A DNA stretch of 64,000 nt from Bathynomus jamesi (Eukaryota > Arthropoda > Malacostraca > Isopoda > Cirolanidae). The position numbers and the translations under genes were made by a program. Positions within the stretch are counted from its first letter, which is position 1, and each line of letters opens with the position of its first letter. Shown here in pieces: positions 20,964 through 30,527 of this stretch. The stretch spans positions 226,001 through 290,000 of the forward strand of contig JAJOZX010005777.1 of assembly GCA_023014485.1 (NCBI GenBank). Direction: 5' to 3'. Under the pieces are notes generated by a model. The model had not been told where the DNA came from. It worked only from the letters and a program-made list of their open reading frames with translations, and searched no databases.

Positions 20964-20972
20964 GTCAGGACG

Positions 20973-21083
20973 ATGCTGTCCTTCGGATTCGGGTCAGATG
21001 ATGGCTCTGTAGATGATTTTTGGGTAGTAGTACCATTCAGACGTTTGGTCGCTGAAGATGTAGAGTATATAATAGTCGTATAA
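20973..21083 (+). CDS. tiny 36-aa ORF overlapping the polymerase start
   Basis: An acidic/hydrophobic peptide (MLSFGFGSDDGSVDDFWVVV...). Its stop TAA overlaps the ATG of the next gene by one base (TAATG at 21081-21085). That tight coupling, as between other genes of this element, is the main argument that it is real. Function unknown. Confidence 0.35.
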   Translation: MLSFGFGSDDGSVDDFWVVVPFRRLVAEDVEYIIVV

Positions 21084-22563
21084 TGCAGGCCTCCCAAAGT
21101 AGTATAGCTTTCAATATGGACAACTTCACGGTAAATATTGACCGTCTATTCCGTGTTGCGGGTCATAGTACCACACCGTATACTCTTAACTTCAATTCTC
21201 AGGCTACTTATAGACGACATATAAACGTCGATCGTGGTTGCGGTTTTATAGCAGTAGTCTTAGCTCGTATGTTTACTGTACTAAATACGAAATCCGAGCA
21301 AATTTGGTTGCCGACGGTCATGGAGCGTGCCCGTAAACTAGCTGTAGACTGTGAACTTGAGTTTGACTGTAACATGGGTCCTGAGGAACTGAGAAGGGTA
21401 GAACAGGAAATGAATGCCCGTATAGTTGTATTTGGACTGGATGAACGTCGTAGAACTGTGTATGTTTTTAAAAGCTGTGTGAGAGATCGTACAAGACCCC
21501 TACTTATTTTAGGACTATTAGGTTCAACATATCTTCCCATCCGTAATATAAGGAGTCTTTACGAGAGTTATGATAAAAGTAGAAAATATGGACATCATGA
21601 TTTGTGTAAGGGGTGTCTCGAGTTTGCGGATGATATAGTGAAACATTGTAAAGAATGTCACATGGTATGTGAGCAGTGTAAAAGCCCCAAATGTGAAAGC
21701 CATGTAGTTGAAGCTGAGAAGGGGGATTGTAACGTGTGTAGACGCACATTTTTCAATAATAGCTGTTTTGAGCTCCATAAATCACTTGGCACGTGCAGGA
21801 AAATGAGAATCTGTGAATGTGGTATGTTTCACATGATGGATAATTGGGGAAAGTTTGAGCATAAATGTGACGAAATTCACTGCTCTACATGCCATGAGAA
21901 ATATAAGGCGGATGGTGTAAAGCATGTGTTATATGAAAGACGCAAAGCCTAAAAACAACCCTTGTATAACTGTGTACTACGATATAAACATACACGAACG
22001 CTGAAACCAAAGGTCATTCCACATTTACTTGTGAGTCAGACTATCTGTGATGAGTGTATGGAGATCGAGTGTGATGAGTGTCACAAATATGGTAAACGGA
22101 CAAACGTTTTTAAAACGAATGTCCATGATAGTCCTGTAAAACTATATGTATCCTATATTGTCAAGTTAGCGGACAAGTTCAAAAAAATGACTATATTCTC
22201 GCCCATAAAATTTGACACAGTTCCTTTATAAGGAGTTGCTTGAGCACGAGTCCTCTGAGATATTTACAGGTGACCCATTGAAAAGAGGCAACAAACTAAT
22301 ACAGATGCAAATAAGAGGTAATGTACAATTTGAAGATACTTTATTATTCACACCCTGCAAATTAGCAAAGCTACCCAAGGTGATGGGGGTAGCAGCTGAA
22401 GTTTCAAAAGGATATTTCCCTTACACATTCCTCACTAGTGAAACTTTAAATTACGTAGGTTTACCTCCACCCAAACATTACTTTAACTATGATTGTATGA
22501 GTACAGATGAACGTGAAGATTTTGATAGATACTACAAGTTTTAATGAACGTAATCCTTATAAT

Positions 22564-23160
22564 CAAAGGTGGGCACCCGGGCCTCAAAAAGGACCGACGG
22601 TCCCGGTCCCGGTCCTTGCCTCAAACTGGACCGACGGTCCCGGTCACAGTCCTTTCTGAAGATAGGACCTAGGAACGATTCGGTCCTCGGTCCTTATATG
22701 TGAAAAATTTGATTAAAATGAAAAATGAAATTAAAGACACCGGAAATCTTTAATTTTATTAACGTAAATTATAATTAATATAATACATAAATGATGAAAA
22801 AAAGTTATTAAGTTAAATGCTTGAGTTTCCCTTCAAGAAGACTAGCATTTCAAAATGGCTGTCACTGAGCCCTGACCTTTTCGGCTTGAGGACGTCCTTC
22901 CCCAAAGAGAAGAGCCTCTCCACGGCGGCACTGGATGGGATAGGCGTGTTAAACTTGATGAACAAGTCCTTCAACGCCGGGCTGGGGAACGACTCCTTGT
23001 TGAAGATGAAGGGTTTCACAGGCTTTAAAACACACTAAAATCACTAAAAAAGACCGTCCGGAATTGCTTAAAAATGGACCGACTTTCCCGCTCACGGTCC
23101 TTAAAAAGGACCGAGTTCCTGGAATTCGGTCATTTTGGAACTCGGTCCTGCCCACCTTTA
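22564..23160 (-). mobile_element. 597-bp hAT deletion derivative inside polB
   Basis: The ends are CAAAGGTGGGCA (22564) and TGCCCACCTTTA (ending 23160). They are flanked by identical 8-mers, CTTATAAT at 22556-22563 and CTTATAAT at 23161-23168. The subterminal regions are full of GGACCG and GGTCC motifs on both sides (22592-22700 and 23051-23150), likely transposase-binding repeats. Only the last coding block of the hAT transposase remains. Confidence 0.93.
22813..23019 (-). pseudogene. hAT transposase C-terminal dimerisation domain remnant
   Basis: Sixty-eight residues with the hATC signature TPIPSSAAVERLFSLGKD, followed by LKPKRSGLSD and FLKGN. The rest of the transposase is deleted. It is carried by the 597-bp element described separately. 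Confidence 0.88.
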
Positions 23161-25384
23161 CTTATAATGTAGCTGATGAATGAGCGTTATTGCGTGAATG
23201 ATGTACGCGTGCTTAGAGTATGTTTCCAGGCCTTTAGAAGGATGTACATGTTTCAAATGCGATCCGCTGCAAGTCGCAACCACCATCGCCTCATTATGTT
23301 TTACGGTGTTCAAGAATAACTTCATGCCTAAAGACACCTTAGCCATTATTCACAGAAACAATCCCCGCAGTTATGGGCACAAGGCTATTTACTGGCTCAT
23401 ACACCTACAACAGCAGGCAGGTGTATACATAAAGCATGCCCGCAACACGGGGGAAGTACCCAATAAGGTTAATGGCCGGGTTTTTTGGGTTGATGGTCTA
23501 AGTGAAAACCGTGTCACTGGCGTAAAGACTGTGTACTCCTTTAACGGTTGGTGAGGGCATGGATGTCCCCGTCCTGTGTGGAATCGTGGGATATCGACGG
23601 TAGATCCCCTGCCGACTGTCTTGCGTGGACGCGCACCCGCGATCAACTTATAGGACCCCAGTTCACTTACAAAGTCTTGTGGGAGCATGAGTATGATGCA
23701 CGGATGGATACAGACGGGGTGTACCGTGAAGAAATAAACACGATCAAGCCTTCAATGGTACTGGATCCTCTCAAATGCGGAGATAGCTTGTTCGGTGGGC
23801 GTACAAATCCCTTCAAGCTATACTTTCCGCCTACGGAGGGTGTGAAACTTCACTACTACGATTTCTATTCTTTATACCCCTACGTGATGAGGAACAATCC
23901 GTACCCCGTAGGCGCGCCTGAGAAACTGTGGGCCCTAACCTACCCTCCCTCAACGAATTTTCAAGAAATTTGAACGGGCACTATTTCGGCCTTTCTTTCG
24001 TAGACGTGCTCCCCCCTAGCGATTTATGGATGCCAATCTTACCCGTCGTTATAGATCACAAACTCATGTTTCCCGTGTGTGAAGTGCGCGGAAGAGAACA
24101 ATGATGATTGTGGCCATACACCCCACCAACGCAAAATCAGGTGTATACACAAGCCCTGAGCTAGCCCTAGCCGTTTGCCATGGGTATAGAATAATGAAGA
24201 TACATGAGGTGTGGACGTTTCAGAAGCTACCCAACCTTTTCACACCATATATAAACGCATTTTTTAAGGATAAGTTTGAGGCATCAGGGTATCCGCGAGG
24301 GGTTGAAACCGGACAAAAAAACCTTATATTCAGCGTTACCGCGACCACGAAGGTATACAACTTGATCGTACCCAAATTGTAAAGAATCCTGGCAAGCTCT
24401 TTAGTGCAAAATTGTGCCTAAACAGCCTTTGGGGGAAGTTTGCGCAGAATATCGGTAAAGGAAACGTTTATTTGGCGCAGTTATAGCGAAGTCTGGGATT
24501 ACGCCAACGCACCCGATAAAGAAGTCATGGAGACTGTGAATGTAGGTAATACATAATAAAGTACAACAATACTGAATTGGCCACAGACACATCACGGGTT
24601 ACAAACATTCCTGTAGCCAGCTTCACAACAGCCTATGCCCGCATCAAACTTTGGGTCTATTGCATTCTCTTGGGCGGAGAGTATTGTACGCCAATACAGA
24701 TAGCGTGATATTCACAGCAAGGAGGGGTGAATACATGCCTGCTATTGGGGAGTTCCTCGGTGAGTTAACTGACGAGATCAAGGATGCGTATGGGGACAAC
24801 GCATACGCCGACTCGTTTGTGTCAACAGGGCCAAAAACCTATGGGGTACGGGTGAGAATAGGGGATGAAACGAAGTATATCGTGAAGGCTAAGGGCATCA
24901 CGCTTAACCAAGCGAATCGGCGGGTCGTCAACTTTGATTCGCTGAAGGAGTTAGTGTGCTTGGATGATGAGGGTGATCGGCCGCCCCAACTGACTGTAGG
25001 CACCCACAATTTTCGGGCGCAGAAGCTGGGGGGCGTGAAGGAACTTAGGGGTACAAAGGTGTGCCGTAACACCTATAGGAAACGCTACCAGGTGCCTGGT
25101 ACCTATGACACCGTACCCTTTGGATACCATAATCTTTGATATGTCTATTGCTAACTTAATTATTACACGTATTTGTAAATATATACATCTTGATTATTTC
25201 GTTTATTAAATAAATCATGTCTCAACTAACGTTTTACTTTGCGCGTGTACAGTAAAAGTTAAGCTCCGCCCACTGTAAGACCGGCGACGTGAATCACGCC
25301 GCAACCTGAGCAGACCTCTACCTTTTCGTACTCAGATGACCTCTGTATACCCTTGAGCTCAGACGTGTATTCTCTCGCATAGAA

Positions 25385-25891
25385 ATGGCCACCTTTAATA
25401 TCGCGTGTTCAACATTTATTAAGTGGTATTCTGCCAAATGCGTAGATGTAGTGGATACTGAAAAACTTCCTATACCCGCCTCCTTTGCATCTTTTAAGGC
25501 TGCATTGAATCGTGCGAAGGGCCAGGCTATTCAAATACTCTACGGATATTCTGGCGAGGGGGTTGTAGGATTTCGCAGTACAGACGATGTACTGAAGTAT
25601 GTTATAGAACTAAGCTTTATAAAGGCTCACGTGCACTGCGTGGTAGAAGAAGCAACACGATCAGAAGAAAAACAGTTATGGGTAGTGAGTCTTGTGGATG
25701 AGTGGTGTGATAAGCGGTATTATATCATGTTACACCATACCGATTACTCGTACCCTACTACTAAAAATGTAAATCTTGTCATCATGGACACTCTTAAGTA
25801 TTTTTACCACTACATTAATATATATCATGATGAGGTTTGTAGTGAGGTTGTGGCTAATGGGTTGTGTGAGTTTTTAACAGATTTTAGATGA
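25385..25891 (+). CDS. Polinton accessory protein, unrecognised
   Basis: An intact frame of 168 aa (MATFNIACSTFIKWYSAKC...). It looks like a soluble mixed alpha/beta protein rich in Val, Tyr and Cys. It has no signal peptide or membrane segment and no motif I know. It lies 245 bp after the polymerase, on the same strand and inside the Polinton ends. It stays open while most neighbours are broken, which may mean chance or later decay. A TATTAAATAAAT-type AT-rich stretch precedes it. Confidence 0.5.
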   Translation: MATFNIACSTFIKWYSAKCVDVVDTEKLPIPASFASFKAALNRAKGQAIQILYGYSGEGVVGFRSTDDVLKYVIELSFIKAHVHCVVEEATRSEEKQLWVVSLVDEWCDKRYYIMLHHTDYSYPTTKNVNLVIMDTLKYFYHYINIYHDEVCSEVVANGLCEFLTDFR

Positions 25892-26157
25892 GTATCGCCT
25901 GTTAAACAAAAAGGATAAATATGAACATATGTTTCTCTCTAATAGCGCCCCGGTTTATGATGTTTAGGAGTGATAAAACACTTAAAAAATGTTAGTTCGT
26001 GAAAATCCCCCTTTGCAAAAATGTCTGATAAGTATTCGTGGTAGTGATAAAACATTAAAACCGAAATTAATTCTTGTATCGGAAAAAAACATCTGCCCAA
26101 TATAATGGGATACGCCTCGATCAGCGCCGTACACGTTTCATTAGATTATAGTGTGAC

Positions 26158-26550
26158 TCACTCCTCACGGAGCATACGAGTTCGAACAAACCCATTCGTT
26201 TCATCAGGGTAATTCACCCCGCCCGTCGATCCGATCCTACCCGCCTGCCTCCTGTGGCTCATAGTCATCTCAGAGCTTGCGCCGAGTGGTTGTGTCATAG
26301 TCATCTCGATCCGTGTGAATACGATGGAACTCCCTTTGAGAAGCATTCTCAACGCCTCGTACGACGTCTCCGTGACGAAGTCATTGCGCGTATTCAGGCG
26401 AGAAACCGGCACCATTAACTGTTTGAAACGATCTGCAGGCATGCAAGCAAACGTAACGTTATTTAAGTCTTGAGGAGATGCATAAAATCTTCGTGGTGGT
26501 TGAGAGGTGGGCTGAGGACCGTTATAAAATACCAGCTGACGTAGATACAA
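26158..26550 (-). CDS. Polinton accessory ORF on the minus strand, unrecognised
   Basis: An intact 130-aa frame, MYLRQLVFYNGPQPTSQPPR..., basic, with a Pro-rich start and no recognised motif. It is the only minus-strand frame in the right arm, opposite to the accessory genes around it. It could be a chance ORF. Its length and lack of low complexity favour a real or former gene only weakly. Confidence 0.35.
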   Translation of the reverse strand: MYLRQLVFYNGPQPTSQPPRRFYASPQDLNNVTFACMPADRFKQLMVPVSRLNTRNDFVTETSYEALRMLLKGSSIVFTRIEMTMTQPLGASSEMTMSHRRQAGRIGSTGGVNYPDETNGFVRTRMLREE

Positions 26551-26660
26551 TAAGAGATGTGATTAGTGACGCTCCTCATATACCATTGTTTGTACACTGA
26601 GTGTAAATAACGAACAACCACGCATTGATATACGACTGATGTGGAAGAACACAGCTGATA

Positions 26661-27038
26661 ATGACGTTCTTGTTCCTACACGAAAGTTTCATCCTCGACA
26701 GAATGTTTGAGATCATCGGCTTCCGTAAGCTGAAGCCTATATTAGACGTGCGTGTTACAGACATGATTTATTTTGACACGGTACTTGAATACGCTTACAC
26801 CGCTCTGCTCGACGGATTTGTTGAATGTAGGAATGAACAGGGGGAGAACGGTCTAGATCTGGATGCATATTTAAAAGGTTTAGATTCTTCGAAATATCCT
26901 GAGCTTTGGTATAAAGCACTTGAGAGGTACAGAGCTGAGCTCGCCTACACTGTTCACCCTGAAGAGCTGTACCTCTATATAGTGGATAGGTGTCGTTACC
27001 ATTTGGTAGAATATTTCCAATCCTGCTATGTTGAGTGA
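26661..27038 (+). CDS. Polinton accessory protein, unrecognised
   Basis: An intact 125-aa frame, MTFLFLHESFILDRMFEIIG.... It is probably mostly helical, acidic and Tyr-rich (GLDLDAYLKGLDSSKYPELW, ELYLYIVDRCRYHLVEYF). It overlaps the next gene by 11 bp in another frame, the compact packing seen throughout this element. Function unknown. Confidence 0.5.
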   Translation: MTFLFLHESFILDRMFEIIGFRKLKPILDVRVTDMIYFDTVLEYAYTALLDGFVECRNEQGENGLDLDAYLKGLDSSKYPELWYKALERYRAELAYTVHPEELYLYIVDRCRYHLVEYFQSCYVE

Positions 27039-27291
27039 AGAAGAGTTCACGATTGAAAAGTTCGGGACGTTAAGAAAAAATCCCCGATTGGAAAGGCATG
27101 ATTATAAACTTGTATTTAATGTTGTGGTTAACGATGACATTTTTGTGCGTGCTTTTGATTGTGTTCTAGCTGTACTTAAAGACAACTTGCCCGCCGAGTG
27201 TAAAGTGTGTACAAAAATAGTATTAAACGATATGAAGGCCATTTATGTCGAGTATAGACCGCCGCATCAGTTAAACGGTGGTGATGCTTAG
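27028..27291 (+). CDS. Polinton accessory protein, unrecognised, overlapping start
   Basis: An intact 87-aa frame starting MLSEEEFTIEKFGTLRKNP. It has a mixed strand/helix appearance, with KLVFNVVVNDDIFVRAFDCV and CKVCTKIVLNDMKAIYVEYR. It starts inside the end of the preceding ORF (11-bp overlap), suggesting translational coupling or dense packing. It is the last plus-strand gene before the right terminal region. No family recognised. Confidence 0.48.
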   Translation: MLSEEEFTIEKFGTLRKNPRLERHDYKLVFNVVVNDDIFVRAFDCVLAVLKDNLPAECKVCTKIVLNDMKAIYVEYRPPHQLNGGDA

Positions 27292-27770
27292 ACGGTTTTA
27301 CCACATCGTACAAAGTAATGCCGATGTGGATATAGCCTCAATAACATGCGAATTTAGCGTTTTGCACCGTAGAACATAAAGACAATATATATATATATAT
27401 ATATTTCCTGTAATATGATTATACGTTTTGTATATTTCCTGTAATAATATGATTACACGTTTTGCATATTTTGAATATAACTTAATATATATGCGCATTT
27501 TTCTAATATTTTGTTAATACTATGTTTTGTATGATTATATATAATTAATATAACTATATATTTTCCTGTACTATTTTGTTAATACTATGCTTTGTATGAT
27601 TATATATTTTCCGTTCTATTATTTGATCATATATATATATGCCCCATTGTATAGCCATTAATTCATAAACAGAACGTTGTATTGGTGTTTTATTTATTCC
27701 TTGAACACGATTATGTCCATAATATAAATAAAAATTAAAATAAATGGTGGTACCTGACAACTATCCTCAT
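27292..27770. other. AT-rich region, no gene
   Basis: A TA run at about 27388-27407 and short direct repeats: TTTCCTGTAATATGATTA recurs at about 27405 and 27433, and TTGTTAATACTATG at about 27513 and 27576. No coding signal. Confidence 0.55.
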
Positions 27771-27779
27771 ATAAATTAA

Positions 27780-28110
27780 AATAAATGGTGGTATTTAGCA
27801 ACTCTCCCTAATAAAGTATAGCTGAACAATTAAAATGCTATCTGGCAACTCAGCAGCCAAATGGTTGAATAATAAGGAATAATTAAATACATGGCGCTAT
27901 CTGGCAACTCAGCCTTCTAAGCCAACTGGCTGTGGCGCCCGCTGGCCCTGGCTGATTAATATATACTTTAATTAAATACATAGCGCAAACTGACAACTCA
28001 ACAATCTAAGTCAACATTAATATAAGGAGTAAATAAATACATGGCGATATCTGACAACTCAGCAGCCAAATGGCTGAATATAAGGAATAATTAAATACAT
28101 GGCGCTATCT
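27780..28110. repeat. subterminal tandem-like repeats of the Polinton right end
   Basis: A unit containing TTAAATACATGGCGCTATCTG, GCAACTCAG and GCCAAATGGCTGAATATAAGG recurs about five times, at roughly 27838, 27890, 27971, 28040 and 28090, with variable spacing. CCTTCTAAGCCAACTGGCTG at about 27912 mirrors the left end near 6745, but the rest of this array has no counterpart on the left. Confidence 0.7.
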
Positions 28111-28471
28111 GGCTGATTAGGTGTCTATAAGAGAGCGGCAGGTGGCTGGAGGAGTCATATGCGTCTGACAGCTGTCAGGCGAACAACACACTCTTCTGGG
28201 CTCCCTCCTTTGGGTTTCTCCACCTTCCTCTCTCTCTTCTGCCCCTTTGGGGGGTGAGGCCTTCCCAACTTCTCCCCCAAAGAGGTTCCCCCTCTTCTGC
28301 CCCTTTGGGGGGTGAGGCCGTCCCACCTTCTCCCTCAAAGAGGCTTTGCAACCTCAATTTGAGGTTGGCAAAGGGGGGTGTCGGGTGCCTTGCAACAAGG
28401 GGGTGGGGGTTGGCACTCTTGCAACATTACGTAACATTTCTGCACTCTGGCATTTTTGTGGGCATACTACT
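28110..28471 (-). repeat. right terminal inverted repeat of the Polinton
   Basis: The reverse complement matches 6349-6715. It differs by carrying a duplicated block, CCCCTTTGGGGGGTGAGGC, at about 28240 and 28301, instead of the (GA)n tract of the left copy. It is followed by the target duplication AACCAC at 28472-28477. Confidence 0.92.
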
Positions 28472-28523
28472 AACCACATTAAATTAAGGGGGGGGGAATG
28501 TTTTCGGTATATATATATATATA

Positions 28524-28560
28524 GGGTGTCCCAATAAATTTCCCCATTTTTATTTGCCAG
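28524..28560 (+). repeat. orphan mariner-type terminal repeat
   Basis: TAGGGTGTCCCAATAAATTT follows a short (TA)n run, the form of a mariner or family 1 end. I found no matching inverse end downstream before 32560. It is either a solo end or a deleted element. Confidence 0.45.
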
Positions 28561-29289
28561 TTATTTTATAAGGGATGTATATTTCATTATTGGGGTTTCT
28601 TATTCAGAAAGGTAACAGATTGGGATTTTTATTCCAGATATAACTACACCTTTCTAATCTTTCATTACTTCATAAATAATAGATATTGTATACTAAAGCT
28701 TTTCATTCGCCATTTCATACTTAAAGCAATAACTTTTCAAAGTTTCTACGAAATTAGGAAAAGATGATACCGCTACCAACAGACTAAAGCCTAGTAAGGC
28801 CATAAAAAGCCCTACGAGGCTATAGTTTTTAAGAAAAGCTAAGTCTTGACTAAGCCTCCTTAAGGACCTAGCCAACATGGAGCAATATGGTTGAGCTCTC
28901 AAACAGTGATGCCGCTTTTGCAGCTGTAACAGAAAATCAAGATCGTTGAGTGGCTTCATGTGTAGTGATGTGAGTCGTTTTTTATTGTGTCGTTTTTTTT
29001 GTTTTTTTTGTCGTTTTTTTTGTTTAAAACGAAGATAGTCTGTTTTTTTTGTTTTTTTTGTTTTTTATTGTTTTAAACTTATTCCATATTTTTCTTCCTT
29101 TAATCTAATAAGTATATTAGTATTACCTATAATTTACTATACTACCATGCTTATACGGTTATACCTAGTATATATAGTCATCTTTTAGAAAAACTGAATC
29201 ACGCAAAAAGTATATAATAGAAAGGAAAACAAACCCTCATTTTTTATATGTATATTATTTTTTAACTAGAACATAAAACATTCTTCCTC

Positions 29290-29745
29290 GTTTCAAACAA
29301 TATACATAATTGTGATTGGCAAGAGTACCAGTATATATATTCCAGATAGAAAAGGAAAATATTCACCTTTTTTGAACCTTTTTGTTAACCTAATGTTGTT
29401 TAACCTTCATTTCCATGGAAGAATCATCACTAGATTGGGTAGAGCATATATGCTAGTTTCAATATCACAGGTACTGGTATAATATACATAATCAAAAATA
29501 CATAATACTGGTATAAAACAATATATATAATTGTGATTGGCAAGAATACCAGTGTGTGTATATATATATATATTCCAAATAGAAAAATAAAAAAAAATAA
29601 AAATATTCATCTCTTTCTTTAACCTTTGTGTTAACCTAATGCTGTTTAACTTTCATTATCTGATTCTATTTCCATTGAAGAATCAATATCACTAGATTGA
29701 TTAGAGCATATAGTTTCAATATCACAGGTACTGGTACTTATTGTT
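29290..29745. repeat. tandem duplication of about 225 bp
   Basis: The segment from ATTGTGATTGGCAAGAGTAC (about 29309) to ATATCACAGGTACTGGTA (about 29480) recurs at about 29532-29738. Differences are small, and the first copy lacks about 20 bp around CATTATCTGATTC. The sequence between 28561 and 29290 shows only T-rich runs and nothing I recognise. Confidence 0.75.
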
Positions 29746-29860
29746 ATTGCAGATTTGGATGTTGACGAAGCCAATGTAGCACCATGTTTTACTTCACTTT
29801 CTTGGAATTTTGCATTTTGGGATGTAAATACTAGCTTTGCTGCTCTGTCTGTGCTTAATC
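29648..29860 (-). other. open acidic C-terminal-like stretch
   Basis: On the minus strand an open frame of about 68 codons ends SSDIDSSMEIESDNES and a stop. It is preceded by AKLVFTSQNAKFQESEVKHG. There is no start codon, so it would be the last exon or a relic. The tandem copy upstream has the same start but a shifted end. It might be a hAT C-terminus, but the similarity is too weak to claim. Confidence 0.25.
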
Positions 29861-30417
29861 AGTTTTTTTTGGCTGTATGGATATTACTGTATGTGCTAAA
29901 TGATCTCGGAGGTAATGAAAGGGCGAAATAGAGGTGTATGAGTTTGTGTATGTATATATGTGAGTATGCGTGCGTATGTATCTGGAATTCTGGATGTATG
30001 CATGTGTATGGGGTATATAATAGATATAAATATGTGTATATAAGTATTTATGTATATATTGGTATATATGTATATGGGTGTATGTGTATATATGGATGGT
30101 CTCGGGGGGAAAATATGTCATCGCGGGTCTAAAGGATAGTTAAGTGGGAGATTCAAAATCCGAGGCATGGATGGGAGAGTCCTGGAAAGGTTGGACAATG
30201 GGCAGTCAGCTCCCAGCCAGTGTTCTCGCAAGTTTAACGGATCTCAAGATACAAGACTTTCAGTGCAAGAAAGAGACCAGTTTTTTTCTGTAAATAGGCT
30301 GAAAAGGACATTCTATACTGGTACCATATGGCCTATTTTATTATTTATTTATATTTTTATAATATATATCATTGCAAAAGTATACCTTATAATTAAATTG
30401 GCAATATCTATATTAAT

Positions 30418-30421
<4 letters not shown>

Positions 30422-30483
<62 letters not shown>
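30422..30483. repeat. 62-bp poly(A) tract
   Basis: An uninterrupted run of A on the plus strand, just upstream of a mariner pseudogene. It could be the tail of a retroposed copy on the plus strand ending here, or slippage. Confidence 0.9.
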
Positions 30484-30484
<1 letters not shown>

Positions 30485-30527
30485 AACATGGACATAAAAA
30501 AAACGGTTTTTTTACATCACTATTCAT

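Larger units (their letters stand above)
21083..25139 (+). pseudogene. POLB: Polinton protein-primed DNA polymerase B, broken and interrupted
   Basis: This is the replicative polymerase of the element. The N-terminal part (21083-21952, 289 aa, open) ends in Cys/His zinc-finger-like repeats: CKGC, CKECHMVCEQCKSPKC, CNVCRR, CSTCHEKY. Further pieces lie at 21962-22231 and 22212-22544. A 597-bp hAT remnant (22564-23160) then interrupts the gene. After it comes a late exonuclease/TPR-like part: DVRVLRVCFQAFRRMY and DPLQVATTIASLCFTVFKNN. Palm motif A is YYDFYSLYPYVMRNNPYPVG (about 23851). Motif B is KLCLNSLWGKFAQN (about 24409), and motif C is LYANTDSVIF (about 24681) in the last open piece (24651-25139). 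Without the insertion, about 1150 codons, the normal size. Several frameshifts and stops make it non-functional. Confidence 0.88.
6349..28471. mobile_element. Polinton / Maverick element, complete ends, degenerate genes
   Basis: The ends are inverted repeats beginning AGTAGTATACCC (6349) and, on the other strand, AGTAGTATGCCC (28471). They are flanked by identical 6-mers: AACCAC at 6343-6348 and AACCAC at 28472-28477. Polintons are known for AG-starting inverted repeats and 6-bp target duplications. Inside are recognisable remnants of all hallmark genes: protein-primed DNA polymerase B, retroviral-type integrase, packaging ATPase, adenain-like protease, and major and minor capsid proteins. 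Capsid and ATPase genes are on the minus strand and polymerase on the plus strand, diverging at about 20290-20370. Subtracting four later insertions leaves about 17.4 kb, within the usual 15-20 kb range. Most core genes carry frameshifts, so this is an old, inactive copy. Confidence 0.95.

Noticed and set aside
28117..28357. Two Gly/Lys/Arg-rich minus-strand frames
   Set aside because: They lie in the Polinton terminal repeat and overlap in different frames. They reflect G/C-rich repeat sequence, not genes.
28693..28959. 88-codon minus-strand frame with a hydrophobic segment
   Set aside because: No motif, no homologous block elsewhere in the window and no terminal repeats. Could be chance.
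29855..30132. Tyr/Ile/His-rich frames on both strands
   Set aside because: They are translations of degenerate TATG/TGTA simple repeats.
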